Shown: piece by piece, positions 44,522 to 57,973 of the stretch | How the letters are laid out: each line of letters begins with the position of its first letter | Position numbering within the stretch: the first letter of the stretch is position 1 | NCBI GenBank assembly: GCA_019400425.1 | Contig: JAFREE010000070.1 | Coordinates: 58,450 to 122,449 of the forward strand | Source of the DNA: Hymenochaete sp. R1 | Taxonomy: Eukaryota; Basidiomycota; Agaricomycetes; Hymenochaetales; Hymenochaetaceae | DNA: 64,000 nucleotides | Direction: 5' to 3' | Program-made: the position numbers and the translations under genes | The notes under the pieces: model-generated | The model's input: only the letters and a program-made list of their open reading frames with translations | The model's database searches: none | Told to the model about the DNA's origin: nothing

Positions 44522-45862
44522 ATGCCAGGACCAGCTGTCTACGTCGCAGTCGCCGTTGGGGCTGTCGTGACGATGTATGCTCTGAAGGAGGTATGTGTAA
44601 TGCGAAGCAAGATAGCTCAATTATCCAGGTTTTTACCCCTCTTCGTTATTAGTTTGTGCTTCCGCATATTGCCCCGCAGTTTCAGGAATTTCGGGATGAA
44701 TTTCGCGCTCGAAGGCAAGCTCGAAGGCAACGTCGTCGACATGCCCCGTTCTCGGCTCATGATGGCTCCGAGGGTGACGACGTACGGGACCACAGTTCCC
44801 GAAGCGCTGACGAGCACGAGCTCAAATCTTTCGATTCATCAGAGGCTGCTGCGTCAAGTGGTGTTAAACATTTGCAAGCCTCGTCTGGACTTCGTTCGAG
44901 AATAAGCGCTCAAAGCGCTGCGAGCAGTGAAACTGCGCATACGGCTGTGCATAATGATGCATCCGACGTCAAGCTTATCGATGCGGTACGCACATTTACT
45001 CTTACACATTTGGTAGCTTTTTTGGAATTTCACGCCTCATTCTACCTTTTGCTTACAGCCCCAGATGACTGAGATACCATACGTACCTCTAACACCGTCT
45101 CCGAACCCATGGTCTGCATCGCATGGAGGTACACCTGTTTCGGAGGAAGCACCAACTTCATATTCTCCTAGCCGTTCACCATTCCAACTGGGGTCAGACA
45201 CCCCAACTCACGCATCGGTTACACCAGCTCGGAGCCTGCGTGAATTGGATCCCGACTCTCCAACCTTCTCGCCTATTTCGACTTCACCAATAGCACCTCA
45301 GATCCAGTTACCCACGCCTACCGCGTCCCCTTCTCCAACGTTAAGTCCGTCGCTCTCCGAACTCTCCGAAGTCAGAGCACAGCATGCAAGCGTCTCTGAG
45401 GACGACGAAGGCTCAAGGGGAGGCTTGAATCCTTTTGGAGATTACCTTGCCCCAGGCATGTCTCGTTCAACCACTCTTACTTCAGGCATGGCCGAGTCCT
45501 TTGTCACGGCGAATTCTCCGGGGACAGAATTCCGCTCTCTGCCCCCGACCGAGCCAACTTCGCCTTTAACAGAAGCATCCTTCCTCTCCGCGGATGACGA
45601 CGACATGACGTTGTCTTCTTTTGGGTCTCCAGACTTGCCAGCATTCGTTCATCCCATTCAACAACATCTTCTAGACCAAGACGAAATCGCCCCTCTAGAC
45701 GATCCTTTCGCTGGGTTCACGCCTGTGAGATCTGCTTCCAACGCAAACGTACCCATTGTGGGGTCTCACGAAGGTTCAGAGCAACACTTGAGTGACGACG
45801 AAGGGTCAAACGATGGAAGCTGGGAGGAACTGAGCCCTCCGCTGTCTCCTCGGACGACGTAA
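44522..45862 (+). CDS. One-pass membrane protein with Ser/Pro/Thr-rich tail, 401 aa
   Basis: Three exons: 44522-44590, 44653-44985 and 45059-45862 (1206 nt, in frame). Residues 4-21 (PAVYVAVAVGAVVTMYAL) form one N-terminal membrane helix. An amphipathic, very basic stretch follows (EFRDEFRARRQARRQRRRH), typical of a cytosolic membrane-proximal segment. The rest is disordered and acidic, full of SP/TP motifs (IPYVPLTPSPNPW, SPISTSP, TPTASPSPTLSPSLSEL), with the sequence SDDEGSNDGSWEELSPPLSPR at its end. No domain was recognised. The layout (anchor, basic linker, phosphorylatable tail) suggests an adaptor at the ER, mitochondrial outer membrane or another organelle. That is inference only. Confidence 0.75.
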
Positions 45863-47700
45863 ACCCTGTGTCCGCGTCCTGGGGTTGGTCGGGCCGAACG
45901 GGCCGGCTACCATTCTCCTTCCCTATATTTACACTCTTTTCGGTCTTCCTCATTCTTTGGTTTTTCATTCGCGTAACGATAATGCATAGGGCGGCGGATG
46001 AGCAGTCGGGCGAATGGCATGCAAGTCCCTTTCTTGGAAGGTTGGCCGGCGGGGAAAACGAAGGCGCCACTTCATGTGGTGCACTTCGACTTTGCACTCT
46101 CGTTTCCTTACCATTTACCGAACTCCCCCTTCGGATAGCCCGTGATCCAACATGCCGGGTTTGCAAGCAATCGTGAATAAGAAAGCAAACATATCGGTAT
46201 ACCAGTCCATCGGAGCTGGCCGACAGTTGTTGGCTTGTGTATGTCGAAATAGGCGTAAGCGTACACCTTGCTCTGTTTTTACGTTTCGCGTTTCTCATGT
46301 CAATATATGCCACATGTGGCGACGAGTTGCTTTTCCTGGGGGTTGCACGCCGACGTTCGTTGGTCCTTCGTCGTATCTCTCGCTACTCATGTATGGAGTT
46401 TTGCATGCTTACCCGACGAAGCGTAATACACTTTCGCTCCTTCCTTCACCACGCATCTTCGCTATTTTACCATAGTGCCGTCGTTTCGTCCGTCCCTTCC
46501 TTGTTTTCCCTTTCTCTGTTCAGTCTTTTGCTCTCGTCTCTTGGTTGGGAAACATCATTCAGCTATACTCTCCCTTTCCAATCTCCTTTTCCGCCTTCCA
46601 TTTTTCTCGCTTTCGTAATGGCTTACACTTCGCTCGTATGTACAATTACATTTTAAGGAGCATATGTTTGTATAACATCGTTGTGAAATTCATCAGCATA
46701 CACGACTCGATTTTGGAGAGTACTTACATGAAAACGGATATAGCCGTCATGAATGAACCTCGCTATTCAGGAAGCGGGAAACAAGTGCTTCTGTTCGTCA
46801 GTTTAAAGATCTATCAGGCGGGAACTGGTCGCCCAACCAACCACAAAAGTACTCCAACAATTATAATGACCATTATCATCGTCATTTTCGTCCTCACTGT
46901 TCATATTTTGTATCATCATCATCAATAATAGTATTAAAACAGAACTCTGAACTCATCGCTAACCACAAACAAATTCGAAAAAATAAGGGGGGAAAAGAGT
47001 ATGGGTGATAAACCCGTGTGAACATGTACTCAACTACTTAAGTCAAGGAAAAAGGAAGGCGATTTGCGGCGGAAAAGAGTGAGAAAGGAACGAACATAAT
47101 AAAACAAAAGTTCTGCATTAGAAGTGTTTAGGGGAGGAAAGGATTGAAGTCCATGAGAAAACGAAACGCAGCCGGCAGATGCGGTGCGAGATGCGATTGT
47201 ACTGGAAATATGGATTCTGGGACGGAGCGTCTGGATGGGTTTTGGAACGCAATGACGAATGGATGTGCGAGATAGGTCCGTGTCCGTGCATGCAGTGATG
47301 TGAACTAATCTTCGGAGGGCTGTTGCCATTCCCTCCTCATACTAAAAGATAAAAGATAGTGTGTGGGGCGCAAGCGCCAAATGAAGCCATGCATGCCTCT
47401 TTGAGGCACCGCAGACCTGGAATCAGGAAGTAGACAATGGGATTGCGATAGGAAAGAAAGAGAATTGATAGCAGGTAACAGCTAGAGATTGACTTTGGAA
47501 GGTAATGGGACGATAAAAACAAATTGTACGAGTACGAGTATGATACGATAAGAGTTCGAGCAAGAGGGGAGGGGGAAAGTCTATGCCAGTGTCAAATGAT
47601 GAGCAATGAAAGAGGGAAAAGAGGGAATGCATGTCGAAGAAAACCGAAACCCACGAAAACCGAAAGTTGAATGCATGGGTAGAGTAAAGGGGCATCGGGA
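45863..47700. other. Convergent intergenic region, 1.8 kb, no supported gene
   Basis: This lies between the 3' ends of the one-pass membrane-protein gene and the chitin synthase gene. Pyrimidine-rich blocks, including a hydrophobic-looking frame at 46237-46656, lack start context and codon bias. They are read as untranslated sequence. Confidence 0.4.
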
Positions 47701-50700
47701 TCAAGGTGCTTTGAGGAACTCGTCGATCGCCTCGTTCAAGAACTCTCTTTTCGATGACAGATCGGCTCTTGGGAACTTGGCTTGAACAGCCTCGCGTGCA
47801 GACCTACAAACACAAAAAACAAACAGAAGTAGTTAGCAACTGAGTCCACAACAAAGCAGTCTCCGACACTCAAGCACAAAAATGAAACTCACTTCTTCGT
47901 CACCTTCATGAAATCACTTGTTGCTAGATGATTCCTCAACTCGTACAACAACTCCTGATCGCTCGGGTTCGCGTTTTGATTCGGCTCTGCGCTCGCGAAC
48001 GGATTTGCAGTAGTCGCAAACGAGAACGTCGACATCGGTCTTGCCATACCTGTATTCCCGCCGCCAATACCGCTGCCGCCCATACCCATCCCGCCGGGTC
48101 CCAACGACGGTGCGTTTGCCCCCATTCCACCCATACCGCCGAACCCACTCACCGTCGAGCCCATGGGCATACCGTACATCGAGGGCGTACCAAACGGCCC
48201 TGCACCGGTGTGCTGTTGCATCTGCATCGGGTTCATGAACGGCCCCGCTCCGAACTCGGATCCGGTCACACTCCCTGGTCCACCACCGAAGGGAACAAAC
48301 GGCATTTGACCGAGCTGTGGAGCCCCAGGGTTCGCATTGAACATACTTCCGCGTCCAGAATGGACAGAGAGGTTGCCCATGGAAGGATGAGTAGCGAGAC
48401 GGAGGTTTGATTGTGAATTGGCGTTGCTCATGGCGTTAGTGTCACGATAGTAGTCGCCTGATTGAGAAGCCTGGTGGTAGCTCCTAATCGATTCGGGACG
48501 AGAACCGGAGGCGGGGAAATTAGGTTTCGACATATTCTTGCTGTGATTGGACTCATAGCCAGAGTGACGGGTTTCCTCAGACCGATGAGAGCCGGCTTCC
48601 CAAGCTTCAGCCTCGTATTCTATTCAAGCATTAGATTCTAAAATTAACGGAAGGATGCCTACGTAGATGCACTTACCACTGAACTTCTTAAGCGGAATCA
48701 TGCTTTCATCGAACTTCTCGTCCTCCGCCATGACGACCTTCTTGTTATTACCCTCACCGACGACAACACGCGTGTTCCCCCAACTAAAGTCGTCCATGCA
48801 CCAGAACGAGTAGATCGGAAGGAAGAAACTGTACACAGGGTACGAAAGGATGTAGACGACCATCCATCCGACAAGCATGAACTCGCGCTTGATGATGAAG
48901 ATAAGAGCCTGGAGACCGTAGACGGCTGCGATCATGACCAACGAGATCGTAGGGATGGCAGCTTTTCCGAGTGCAACGGTAACGATCAAGTACACGAGCT
49001 AAAAAGAGACTAAGTCTTCGAATGCTGCCGGAAGAAGGAAACTAAAACTTACATAAACGACAGTTGCAGGTAAGATCTAATGGCGTACAATACGTTTCGT
49101 TAGGATATGTCTATAACAAGAGAAATGATTGACACGTACGATTGTTCCCAACAAATCAATGAACACAATGAATCGCATCGAGAAACAACAGACACCACAC
49201 AGATCAGGCAGAATCACAAGCTCGCACAGATTATGCACCGTCGAATTGATCCACCGCCGCCTCTGTGACAACAGCACGCTCCAGCTCTCCGGTGCAATGG
49301 TATGCGCGATCGCGTCCGGGCTGAACTTGAGCTTGAACGTCGGGAAGTGCTTGATGAGGAGCGTGGTGAGGAATCGATCTTCACCAAGCGAGAACAGATT
49401 CTTCTTGTGTAGGGTGTCGACATTGCCTTCAGAGTATTCATCGATGATGCGGTTCGAGATGATGACGGGCCGGCCCTTGTCAGCGGTACGGATGCGATAG
49501 AGGGTGAAACAACCGGGAAGACAAGTGACAGAGCCAAACAGACTTTCGAAGGCCTTCGAGAGGTGGTGAGAGATATAGTATTCGTAGACCTGGCGTAACG
49601 TATTTCTCAGCAAGCCTTAGGAGAAATATAGATCGAGAATACTTACCTGGATCATCGTCCACCATGAACCTTCTTCGTTATCTAGCTTCGTCTCGCCGCA
49701 GATACCAATAATGCTCGAGTCATCGGCAGCGCAAGCAACAAGCCGATTCAATGCGTCAGGCGTAACCGTCTGTCATCCACGACTAATCAGCTTGGCTTTA
49801 TGAAGCACAGAACAAATGAAGACGTACCGTGTCTGCATCCACAGTAAACAAATACTCATAAAAAGCCGGGTCGATCCCAATGACATTCCGCATTTGATGA
49901 TAAATCTCTAGTTCCAACGGCGACATCGGCGCATCAAAGTGTACGCGGTTAAGATAATGCATGAGCAAGATCTGGGAGTCACGTTTGCCCCGATTCCCTG
50001 GCTTCGTCCTCTCCGTTGGTTTCCCAACCTTCACGACGACAATATACGGGACAACATGTCCTTCAAACTCATACAGTCCAGAGTACACCTTTCCATAATT
50101 CAATTGCTTCGACCCTTCGCCAATGGACCTGAATAGCAACGGCTCCGGGTCCAACTTCGGGTCCACACCAAGCAGGTCCAGCACAATCCTCGGCGTCGGC
50201 CTGTCGTTCCCGCTTCCGATGATGTTGCCGTCGCAGATGACGAAAATGAGCTTGCGTTTGTCATCATACTTGAGCGCAGCGAGCGAGTCGATCGTGCGCC
50301 GGAGGGAGTCCTCGCTTTCTGTATAACACGGTACTTGGCAGACAACAAATTTGTCCTGGAGTTCTGGGTACCGCTTCGATGTGAGTTGGAGGGCGGCAAG
50401 GACTAGCGGCAGGCGTGATTTAGTTAGTCTAACTTTTTATGAGAAAGAAAAGGGTGGCGGGCAGAACGTACATTTCGACGCGATGACGACGATCAACATA
50501 ATCGAGAATACCAATAGCAAAATATTCTGCACCTGGCACCTCGCCGAGCTCCTAAAGTCTGCCTCGCCAACCAGGAACGCGTTTTTGATACAATTCATGT
50601 TCCCATCCCTCGTGCTTTGATCCTTCGAAGCCAGGACGCTATTGAGTGAATTGGTAATGTCACCACCGGAACCCTCCTTGAACGCCTTGAGGATGTCGTC

Positions 50701-53700
50701 GTCGATGAAGTTGTACTTGTCATCGGAACTGAAGATGTTTGCTGTGTACGCGTAGTCGGTCAGATCGTACAGCTTCTTATCGTAGAAAGCCCAGATTCTG
50801 TAAATGAGCGAGGTGAAAAATCAATCCAAACAACAATATACCAAGCTAAATAATCGTACTTCTGTTCCGTCTCATCCTCAGCCTGTGACTGCACCGTACT
50901 CGAGTTATACACCAGCGCACCCTTCTTGAACTGATTGATCTTTGGCAAGAATATCGATGAGTACCAATCCTCGTTTGCCATCTCCGAAGTCTGATAAGTT
51001 GTCAACTGCCCACTCGTGTGCATCGCCGTCGAATCAAGCGGTGTGAAATTCTTGTACTGCAATGCAACGGTATCGTCGCTCACGAGCGCATTGCATGCAA
51101 GAGCCAATGGCGGTGGGAAGTAGTTCGTCATATCCTGTCCTCCAAGCTGCTCAAGCGTCGCCTTACTATTACTCTGCACATTCTGCACGTCCGAATGGTC
51201 TGTCTTCACGAAATTTGTCACATCGTACACCGTCCCACGGACCGCGACGTAGAAATCGTTGTCGCCAGAGTGCTGCGACACCTCCTGCAGGTTCCAGGCC
51301 TTATCCTTGTCCGGACAGAGCAACTTGCCGAAGATGATGATGTAGAAGATGACGAACGCACACGAGAGGAAAATAAGCCAGCAAATCGTCACCTTCTCCC
51401 GCCACGCCAGCCGGATATCAGGCCGCTTCATCCGCCCGACGTGTTTAAGCAGGAAGTCAGGGATCCACCACGTCGTGCACATCACAACGAATAGCCAGAC
51501 GCGCCGTGAGCGACTGGAAGGGACTTCCTCAACCGCGTTTGGGGCATTGTTAACGATCATGCCTGCTTCTTTGGGCAAGCTATTTTGTGGGGGGCTTCGA
51601 TCACCTTCAGCTGCACCCTTCTTGTCCCACTCGGAACCCCAGGCGCTTCCGTCTTCAGGTTCGCTATATGCAGGTGCGTCCATTCCCGGAGACTTGAGTC
51701 CACCTCCGCCGTATGCACCCGCAGCAGCAACTGCACCACCATGTCCACCATGACCAGCACCGTGGTTCGGATCGAGGTAACTTGTCCCTCTCGACGTTTG
51801 ACGCGTAAGCAGCAGGTTATCAGCGCTCTCGTCAAAGTACTCCGATGCCCCAAATGCGTTCGCCTCTTGCGTATGTTCCGTAGCTGCATCATCGATCGCA
51901 CTCTCATCCTCCAATGCCCCACTCCCACCAACTTGATTCTCCTTCTCATGTTCCCTCACCCCATCTTCCACAAGCTTCCACGCCCCGTATTTCAACCAAA
52001 TGCTCCTATGCCCAAGCACGTAGTCTACCCCTTCCTGCAACCCATTCTTCTGCGCGCATTGCCTAATCCGAAGCGGGATCTCGCCCATCATCGTCGGCAC
52101 GTACCGCGCACAAAACTCATCCTGCCCAAAGTCGACATCGAACTCGGTTTTGCGACGAGCAACGAGGTCGGGAAGGAGAAGCGAACGGACTTGCGCCTTG
52201 ACGCGACGTTTGTCGAACGAGTTGGGCGAGCCGGAGTCGTTCGGGCGGATGCATGAGACAGTCCAAAGGTGGGTTTTATCAAGTGCGTGGAAGAGTTCGG
52301 AAAGAGTGTGGTTGAGTTGGGTCGTTATTGGGTACGTCTTGGTGCTGTCAAGTTGGTTGGGTTCTTCAGGTGAAGAACTTCCGTTGCTGTTGATTGTCGT
52401 GGGGTGTCTGAGAGGGCGGGAGGAGACCTGAGCTTGCACTACGATCGACGGATCCTGTTGATGGGTTTCCGTGGCCAGACTCGGTCCGCTGACAAGCTTA
52501 GCAATGAACGAGTCGCTCGAGCCTCGGAGGAGGGTAACTAAGCCCGCGTCGAGCAGATCAGTGTCCTTCTCAATGAAGTCGGACACATCATATGTGCACG
52601 GCCCAGCGTAATGGTTGATGCCGAAAAGATTCTTGTCCGCCGCTCCTCCCAAAGCCGGACTCGAAACAAACGAGCTGTGCACGCCAAACTTTGTCATCAT
52701 GTCCTGCAACATGTCCTCGTCCCTCTTCTCGCCACCCTTGCCCTGCTTATAACTGCTGGACGCCTTATTCATTACACCAAGCATCCCGCTCGGTTTCCTG
52801 TGTGCCCGTTCGCCTAGTCCGATACCCCGTAGAAGCTCAACGCAGGCCGAGTTGTCCATAGTCTGGATCGTAGGAAGTGAGACGCCATCGCCCGTGATGT
52901 GTGCATTGTATCCGACCGAATCCTCGAATGAATTCCGAACAACGTACGAGTGCAACAACTCGTCTGCGAAATTGATGCAGAACTCTTCGAAGCCATTTTG
53001 GCCGTAAGCAGAGACGAGCGGGGCATGTGGTGTGAGGGCGATGGAATTGGTTCCCGCGGGTGCCCGGTTTTGGAATCCAGGTTGGTCGAGAAGGACAATT
53101 TGTGTCGGTGGCGCGGGGTCGGAGGAGTTCGGTGCAAGCTTATGGTTGGCTGTTTCGACAACAAAGGCGAAAAGAATTGCATACAGGTCACGCATGAGCT
53201 GGTCTCGCTGATGTGCACTCTGTTCAGGGTTCAAAAGCACGGTGTATAGTTCCCGCCGGACATAACTCGTTTTGATCGTCAAAGCCTGGGCCAGATCCTC
53301 GCTCGCAACGCCTAACAGCCTCGCAGCGTGGTCCAGAACCGTCATATTCGATACATGAGCGGTATCTTCCCTCGACACACCCTCAACAAACTCGAGGTTA
53401 CCAAGAAGGAGGATCGCAATGAGAGTGCTGAAAATCGCTGTCACATGCTTCGCCTTGAAACCGAGTGTCCGCATCGCCGCCCTCAAGTCTGTCATAGCAG
53501 TTGCATCATCACTGAACGGTCCTCCCGGTAGTCGATAGCATCCAGAAGACGCAAGGAGAGCATAATCAGACATGTCTTCAATTTGAAGTCGATCCCGCTC
53601 TTCGGATGTGCAGCCAGCGAGGAACTGGTAGAAGATGTGGAACGTCCGTTCTTCATGCGCGAGTCGGTTTAAGCGAGTTTTGTCGAGTGCATAAGTTAGC

Positions 53701-54417
53701 GTCTTTGCAGACGATATGCGTCCACGATCGTTGAAATGAAGTTCGACGTAACGTCCATGTCGTGAAGCGTTCGGGTTCAGAAGCGTCTTTGCGTTTCCGA
53801 ACGATTCAAGGACCGTTGTTAAGGCTTTGATCTGCTCGCCGACCTTAAGTTCCTTCTTCGACCGTGCCGACAGACGAAGAATCTGGTTGATGAGCAGTTT
53901 CGAGCTCTCAGACTTGCCAGAAGCCGTTATACCCCTAAATTAGGAATATTGCGACGCGGCACGCAATAACAGCACACACACGCACACGGTGTCAGTTAGG
54001 GATGAATTCGAATGTGGACGTGGGTTGAAAAACAACGATGGCTTACCTGAAAAGTACACCCTGCGACTGTTTCCGCTGACGCATAAGGAGGTAAACCTTC
54101 GCTGCGAGCTCGTACAGATGCGGCTGGAGGGCCTTGGGAGAGTTGGCGGTAGGCACACTCGTGTCCCTGTAGCACCTATCCTCGTACTCTTTCGCATTCG
54201 CATTATTGGTGTTTGCGAGGGCCTTGAGCGGGTTCACGACGACATAGTTGGTGGCACCGATGGCTGAGTAAGGGAGGTCTGCGCGGAAGCGGGATTGGAG
54301 GACAGAGAGGATAGCTTCATCGGAGGGGTAGACTGTTGTTGAGCCTGTGGAGGCGACGAGGTCTGTGAGATCGCCTGAGGCGACGGCTGGGGACGACGCG
54401 AAGGACGTCGAGGCCAT
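47701..54417 (-). CDS. Chitin synthase with N-terminal myosin motor domain, 2031 aa
   Basis: Ten exons on the minus strand: 54417-54047, 53934-50860, 50797-50472, 50402-49828, 49769-49647, 49589-49140, 49076-49053, 48998-48677, 48619-47893 and 47803-47701 (6096 nt, in frame). The enzyme polymerises GlcNAc from UDP-GlcNAc into chitin at the plasma membrane. The motor domain fills roughly residues 30-780: P-loop GITASGKS at 125-132, [15 protein letters not shown] (switch I-like), LLDQPGFQN (switch II-like). Two membrane helices and a cytochrome b5-like segment ([13 protein letters not shown]) follow. The glycosyltransferase core has FTVDADT, LGEDRFL (1560-1564) and SQRRRW (1599-1603), the product-binding and catalytic signatures. 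Next come C-terminal membrane helices, a Gly/Met/Pro-rich linker and a DEK_C-like end ([15 protein letters not shown]). This architecture is the fungal class V/VI-type. Length is close to other basidiomycete members. Confidence 0.95.
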
Positions 54418-55466
54418 CGTTGTCGACGACCACGGAGAGAAAGAGAGAAGAGGAGAACAACGACGGCGACAATGAAGGGGGGTTGAGAGGGTGGACCGTG
54501 GAGGATGGATGGAAGGGGAAGGCGAGTGATGACCGACGCTGTTTCCCTCTGGGTTCTCACGCACACTCCTTTTACTCCGTTCATCCCTTACCACCGCCAT
54601 ATCAATCACTTCTGCCTCTTCCTTCCTTTTTTTCCTCTCACTCGTAATTCTGCCGTAGAATACTACACAAGAGGAACTTCTGAGATAATTGCGCAGCCTA
54701 ATACAAAAATTTTATGTACTTTCCTAACAAAAATCTATTTCAATCCGCTTCTCTACCGCTTGCTTTTACTGAAAGATCAACACCCGAAAGCGGATTCCCA
54801 TGCTCCACCTTAAAGTATCTCCAATTGGACTCTCAGTTGACACGCTCACGCTGCGCAGTCATGCATTCATGCATACTATGCATACTTAAACCGCCAGCAA
54901 TGTGTCAGTGTAAGAGAACCCTCAGTGCAGCGAGTTACGACTTCTATCGACGAGTAAGATCTCTCACAAATTCACATCAAAATGGCTCTGGATAGACTGA
55001 GGTCTAGGTTCGACTCGACTCGACTCGCAAACGTGCGCCTTTTCACGGTCACGGTAAAGAGACACCTTCGTCCCGCCTGTTGGGAAGGAATTTGTACCCG
55101 TCGGCCCGCACGCGTCGGGTCTCGGTCTCTCGAGCCCTCATCTATTTTCCCGAAAGGCTTAGGCTGGCATATTCAATTTATTGCTGAATAGACTAAGGAT
55201 GGGACTGGGAGATGAGAATAGAACTAGCTGGAGTTCATCTAAAAGTATTCCAGCATCACAATCAGAAAATTTCGAATAAAAATAGACTGAAATAGGTAGA
55301 TGATTGTCCAAAACACGGCAGTCTCAGTGCTGGTATAATTATTTAAGAAAGAGATCAGGTACAGTAGATAAAAATAACGAGTGAGATATATAAAAGAGAG
55401 TAAATGTATGTCCAACTAGTCAGTGTTCAAGTCAAATCAGAGTCCGAGGTATACTTTCTACGCCTC
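54418..55466. other. Spacer upstream of the chitin synthase gene
   Basis: Promoter side of the chitin synthase gene and 3' flank of the hydrolase. No gene seen. A short GACTC/TCGAC-type simple repeat sits near 55010-55028. Confidence 0.4.
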
Positions 55467-57973
55467 TCAAAAGAGCGAACGACGTATCCGCTCACGCGCC
55501 ACCCGAGTCAAGAAACTATCCCTCGGTCTTGCCAGCCTTTCCTCGTCAATTTCCCTCTCCGAGATACTTCTCGCACTACTCGAGCTGGTATCATTAGAGC
55601 CATTCGCACTGGCGTTTGAGGGCAAAGGGAACATCTGATCCGAGGTCTGACAGACCGTCCCTGGCTCGGGTAGTGTGCCGTTGACGAAGTACGTGCGGAG
55701 GGCGAGGGATGTGCAGTCCGACGATGCGCTTATTGAAGTGTGCTTTTTTTTCGAGCGATCGCGAGCGGGTGAGAGGAAAGAGGATCAGTTGTAAGCAGAT
55801 GCGCACGTCTGAATTATGGAGATTGGAAGACTTGACTTGACTTACCCCAGACGAGTTCTGTTGGAGAACAACCGAGCCAGCGAAGCCATTTGACATTTTG
55901 TGTGCCCTTTCACATATATTAGTATCATAATATATATGAAAGGGGATGGGGTGGGCGCTGCCTTACATAGCGAGGGGCGTTACAGGGTCTGTAAAGGTCA
56001 ACAGGTTTAGTACGAGCTCCCTCGAAGATATGGTGAAGTTTGAAGGGCTTACCGGCAGAGTTACCGATAAACATCACTGGGTGGCTCGTGTTCTGCACGA
56101 AAGTTCCTAAGAAAAGTTTAAAATAAGTGCGCGATCTTGGCTTTGGGAGAAGTATAGCGTAACTCACCGTTGAACTGATCTACGCCACGGATGCTCCAGC
56201 CTCTGGAGCCCGTAGTTAGCAAACAGAATGTGATGTAGCGTATGGGTCCAAAAAAGCACGTACGAGCAAGGCGCACTAAAGACATTAAGCCACGCCCCTG
56301 CCCAATCTGTCGAATACGCGAGCATACTCTCATACTCCGTACGCACGTCCTTCACACTCGGTGTACCCGTCGTAATAACGTCCCCGCACGAAATCGCAGT
56401 CTGCACCTCTGTAATGCCCGCAACATATGGTTGCCGAGCACTCGCACTACAATTCAGCATTTCGTCATAAGACGACTCCGCAGAGTTTGCGTAAAGCAAA
56501 CTAGGATCTCCGTTCTCCAAAGCGGCAAGTGCTGAGAAGAAAGAGGACGCCGTAGTGTACGGCGTGTACAGGGTTTGAAGGAACTTGAGTTTCAAGGCCG
56601 TATAGTCTATTGTCGAGAATGTTACGAGGGACTGGTTTCCGGTGTAGACGGGTATGGGGCCGAGATGAACGCTGTCGAAGAGCGCGTGGATCCGGGACCG
56701 GAGTTTGTCGGTTGAGTCTTCATATAAGGGACAGGCTGTTGGACCTGCTTCGACACATGCGTCGTAGATGTTCGTGAGCACCTGATCGGTATCTTGCAAG
56801 TTGCTTGACCAGTTTCCTTTCAGAGATGTTATTTGGCTCCTTCAATTCTGATAGAGATGGTAAAGACGCACCTGCGTAATATGCTTCGGCATCTTCAACG
56901 CCATCCAAGACAAGCCGTCCCACTTTGTCGGGGAACATTGATGCAAATCTGGATGGTGAATCTCAAATCAGCGAGCTCTAACACGAATGGATTCCTCAAA
57001 GACCTACGTAGCACCCAAGACTGTGCCATATCTACAACATCGGATTAACTTTGATATTGGCAATGATTAGACCTAGACTTACGATATCCCCCAATATTGA
57101 AGCTTCTCTTGCCCGAAGGCCTCAACAATACGCAACATATCTCGAGCAACAGCTGGCGTCGACAGAGATTCTGCAACTTTCTGTGCTCTTTCCTCCGCGA
57201 GCTTCCCGAAAACTTGGAATTTGGCAAAACTTTGCCCTAGTGAAGATACCGATTCGTTTGCATTCATCGGCAAGGTCTCAAAGAATGAACCGGCCTCCAC
57301 AGAGTTCAAAAAGACTGTCGGGTTGGGTACCGTTTGGCCAACTCCTATTGGAATGTTAGCTCGTCCGAACCTTGAATATCACTATAAATAGTGACCTGCC
57401 TCGAGGGTCAAAGCTGACGATATCATACTCAGGACCGAGTATTTCGCGGAATTTTACAGCTTCAGCAAGCAGAAATGTGAGTCCAGAGTCACCAGGTCCA
57501 CCTAAAAAGGTTCTGATAAACAAAGTGTTTCCATTTCCGCAGAAGACCTGGCTCATACCTGGGTTGAAAAGGATCGGTCCCCCATAACGTTCATCGGTGG
57601 ACGAGTAATTCGAAGGCGACATGATGAGGGCTAATGTTGCCTGCTCCCCAGAAGGATCTGAGTATTGTAGAGGGACCTACGTGGTTTTTTGTACAGTTAG
57701 CATAGGATCAAGATGAAAAGCTGTCTGGTCGTTGAATGCTTACCGAGAACCTTGCACATTGGAAGCCGTCATAGCACGACGTCCAAGACAAGTTGGTCGA
57801 CGGGGACACCTGTGAAACGCGTAAGCAAGAATATTACCATAACGACGACGCATTCCTTCGAAGTATTCACTCACCGAGGTCCAATTGAAGGTAGCATCCT
57901 GAGCAGTGCATCCAGAAAGTAAAGAGAAAAAGGCAAAAGCGCCCAGCATCTTCGACCTTCGAGCGAAAGCCAT
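55467..57973 (-). CDS. Secreted tripeptidyl-aminopeptidase-like alpha/beta hydrolase (peptidase S33 type)
   Basis: Multi-exon gene from the ATG at 57973 to the TGA at 55467-55469. Exon 1 (57973-57875) encodes a signal peptide (LGAFAFFSLLSG) and DATFNWTS. In order along the gene: CYDGFQCARFSVPLQYSDPSG, GGPGDSGLTF (oxyanion region), YDIVSFDPRG, QYWGISYGTVLG (nucleophile Ser in G-x-S-x-G, split by an intron near 57070), FPDKVGRLVLDGVEDAEAYY, a variable cap with YEDSTDKLRSR, GTFVQNTSHPVMFIGN, DPVTPLAM (acid Asp) and SSGHTSIS (His). It closes with LRTYFVNGTLPEPGTVC, the usual TAP-like C-terminal end, then a Ser-rich and Arg-rich tail. The triad is complete, so an active secreted exopeptidase is likely. 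The tail past GTVC (about 60 residues, ending RIRRSLF) is longer than expected. An in-order but broken homologue lies at 10564-12010. Confidence 0.8.

Noticed and set aside
46237..46928. Open frames with hydrophobic, Leu/Ser-rich translation between the one-pass membrane protein and chitin synthase genes
   Set aside because: They lie in pyrimidine-rich convergent 3' sequence, lack ATG context and splice signals, and resemble no family.
55010..55028. TCGAC-type simple repeat as a telomere-like or satellite signal
   Set aside because: Only a few units; a short simple repeat with no further structure.
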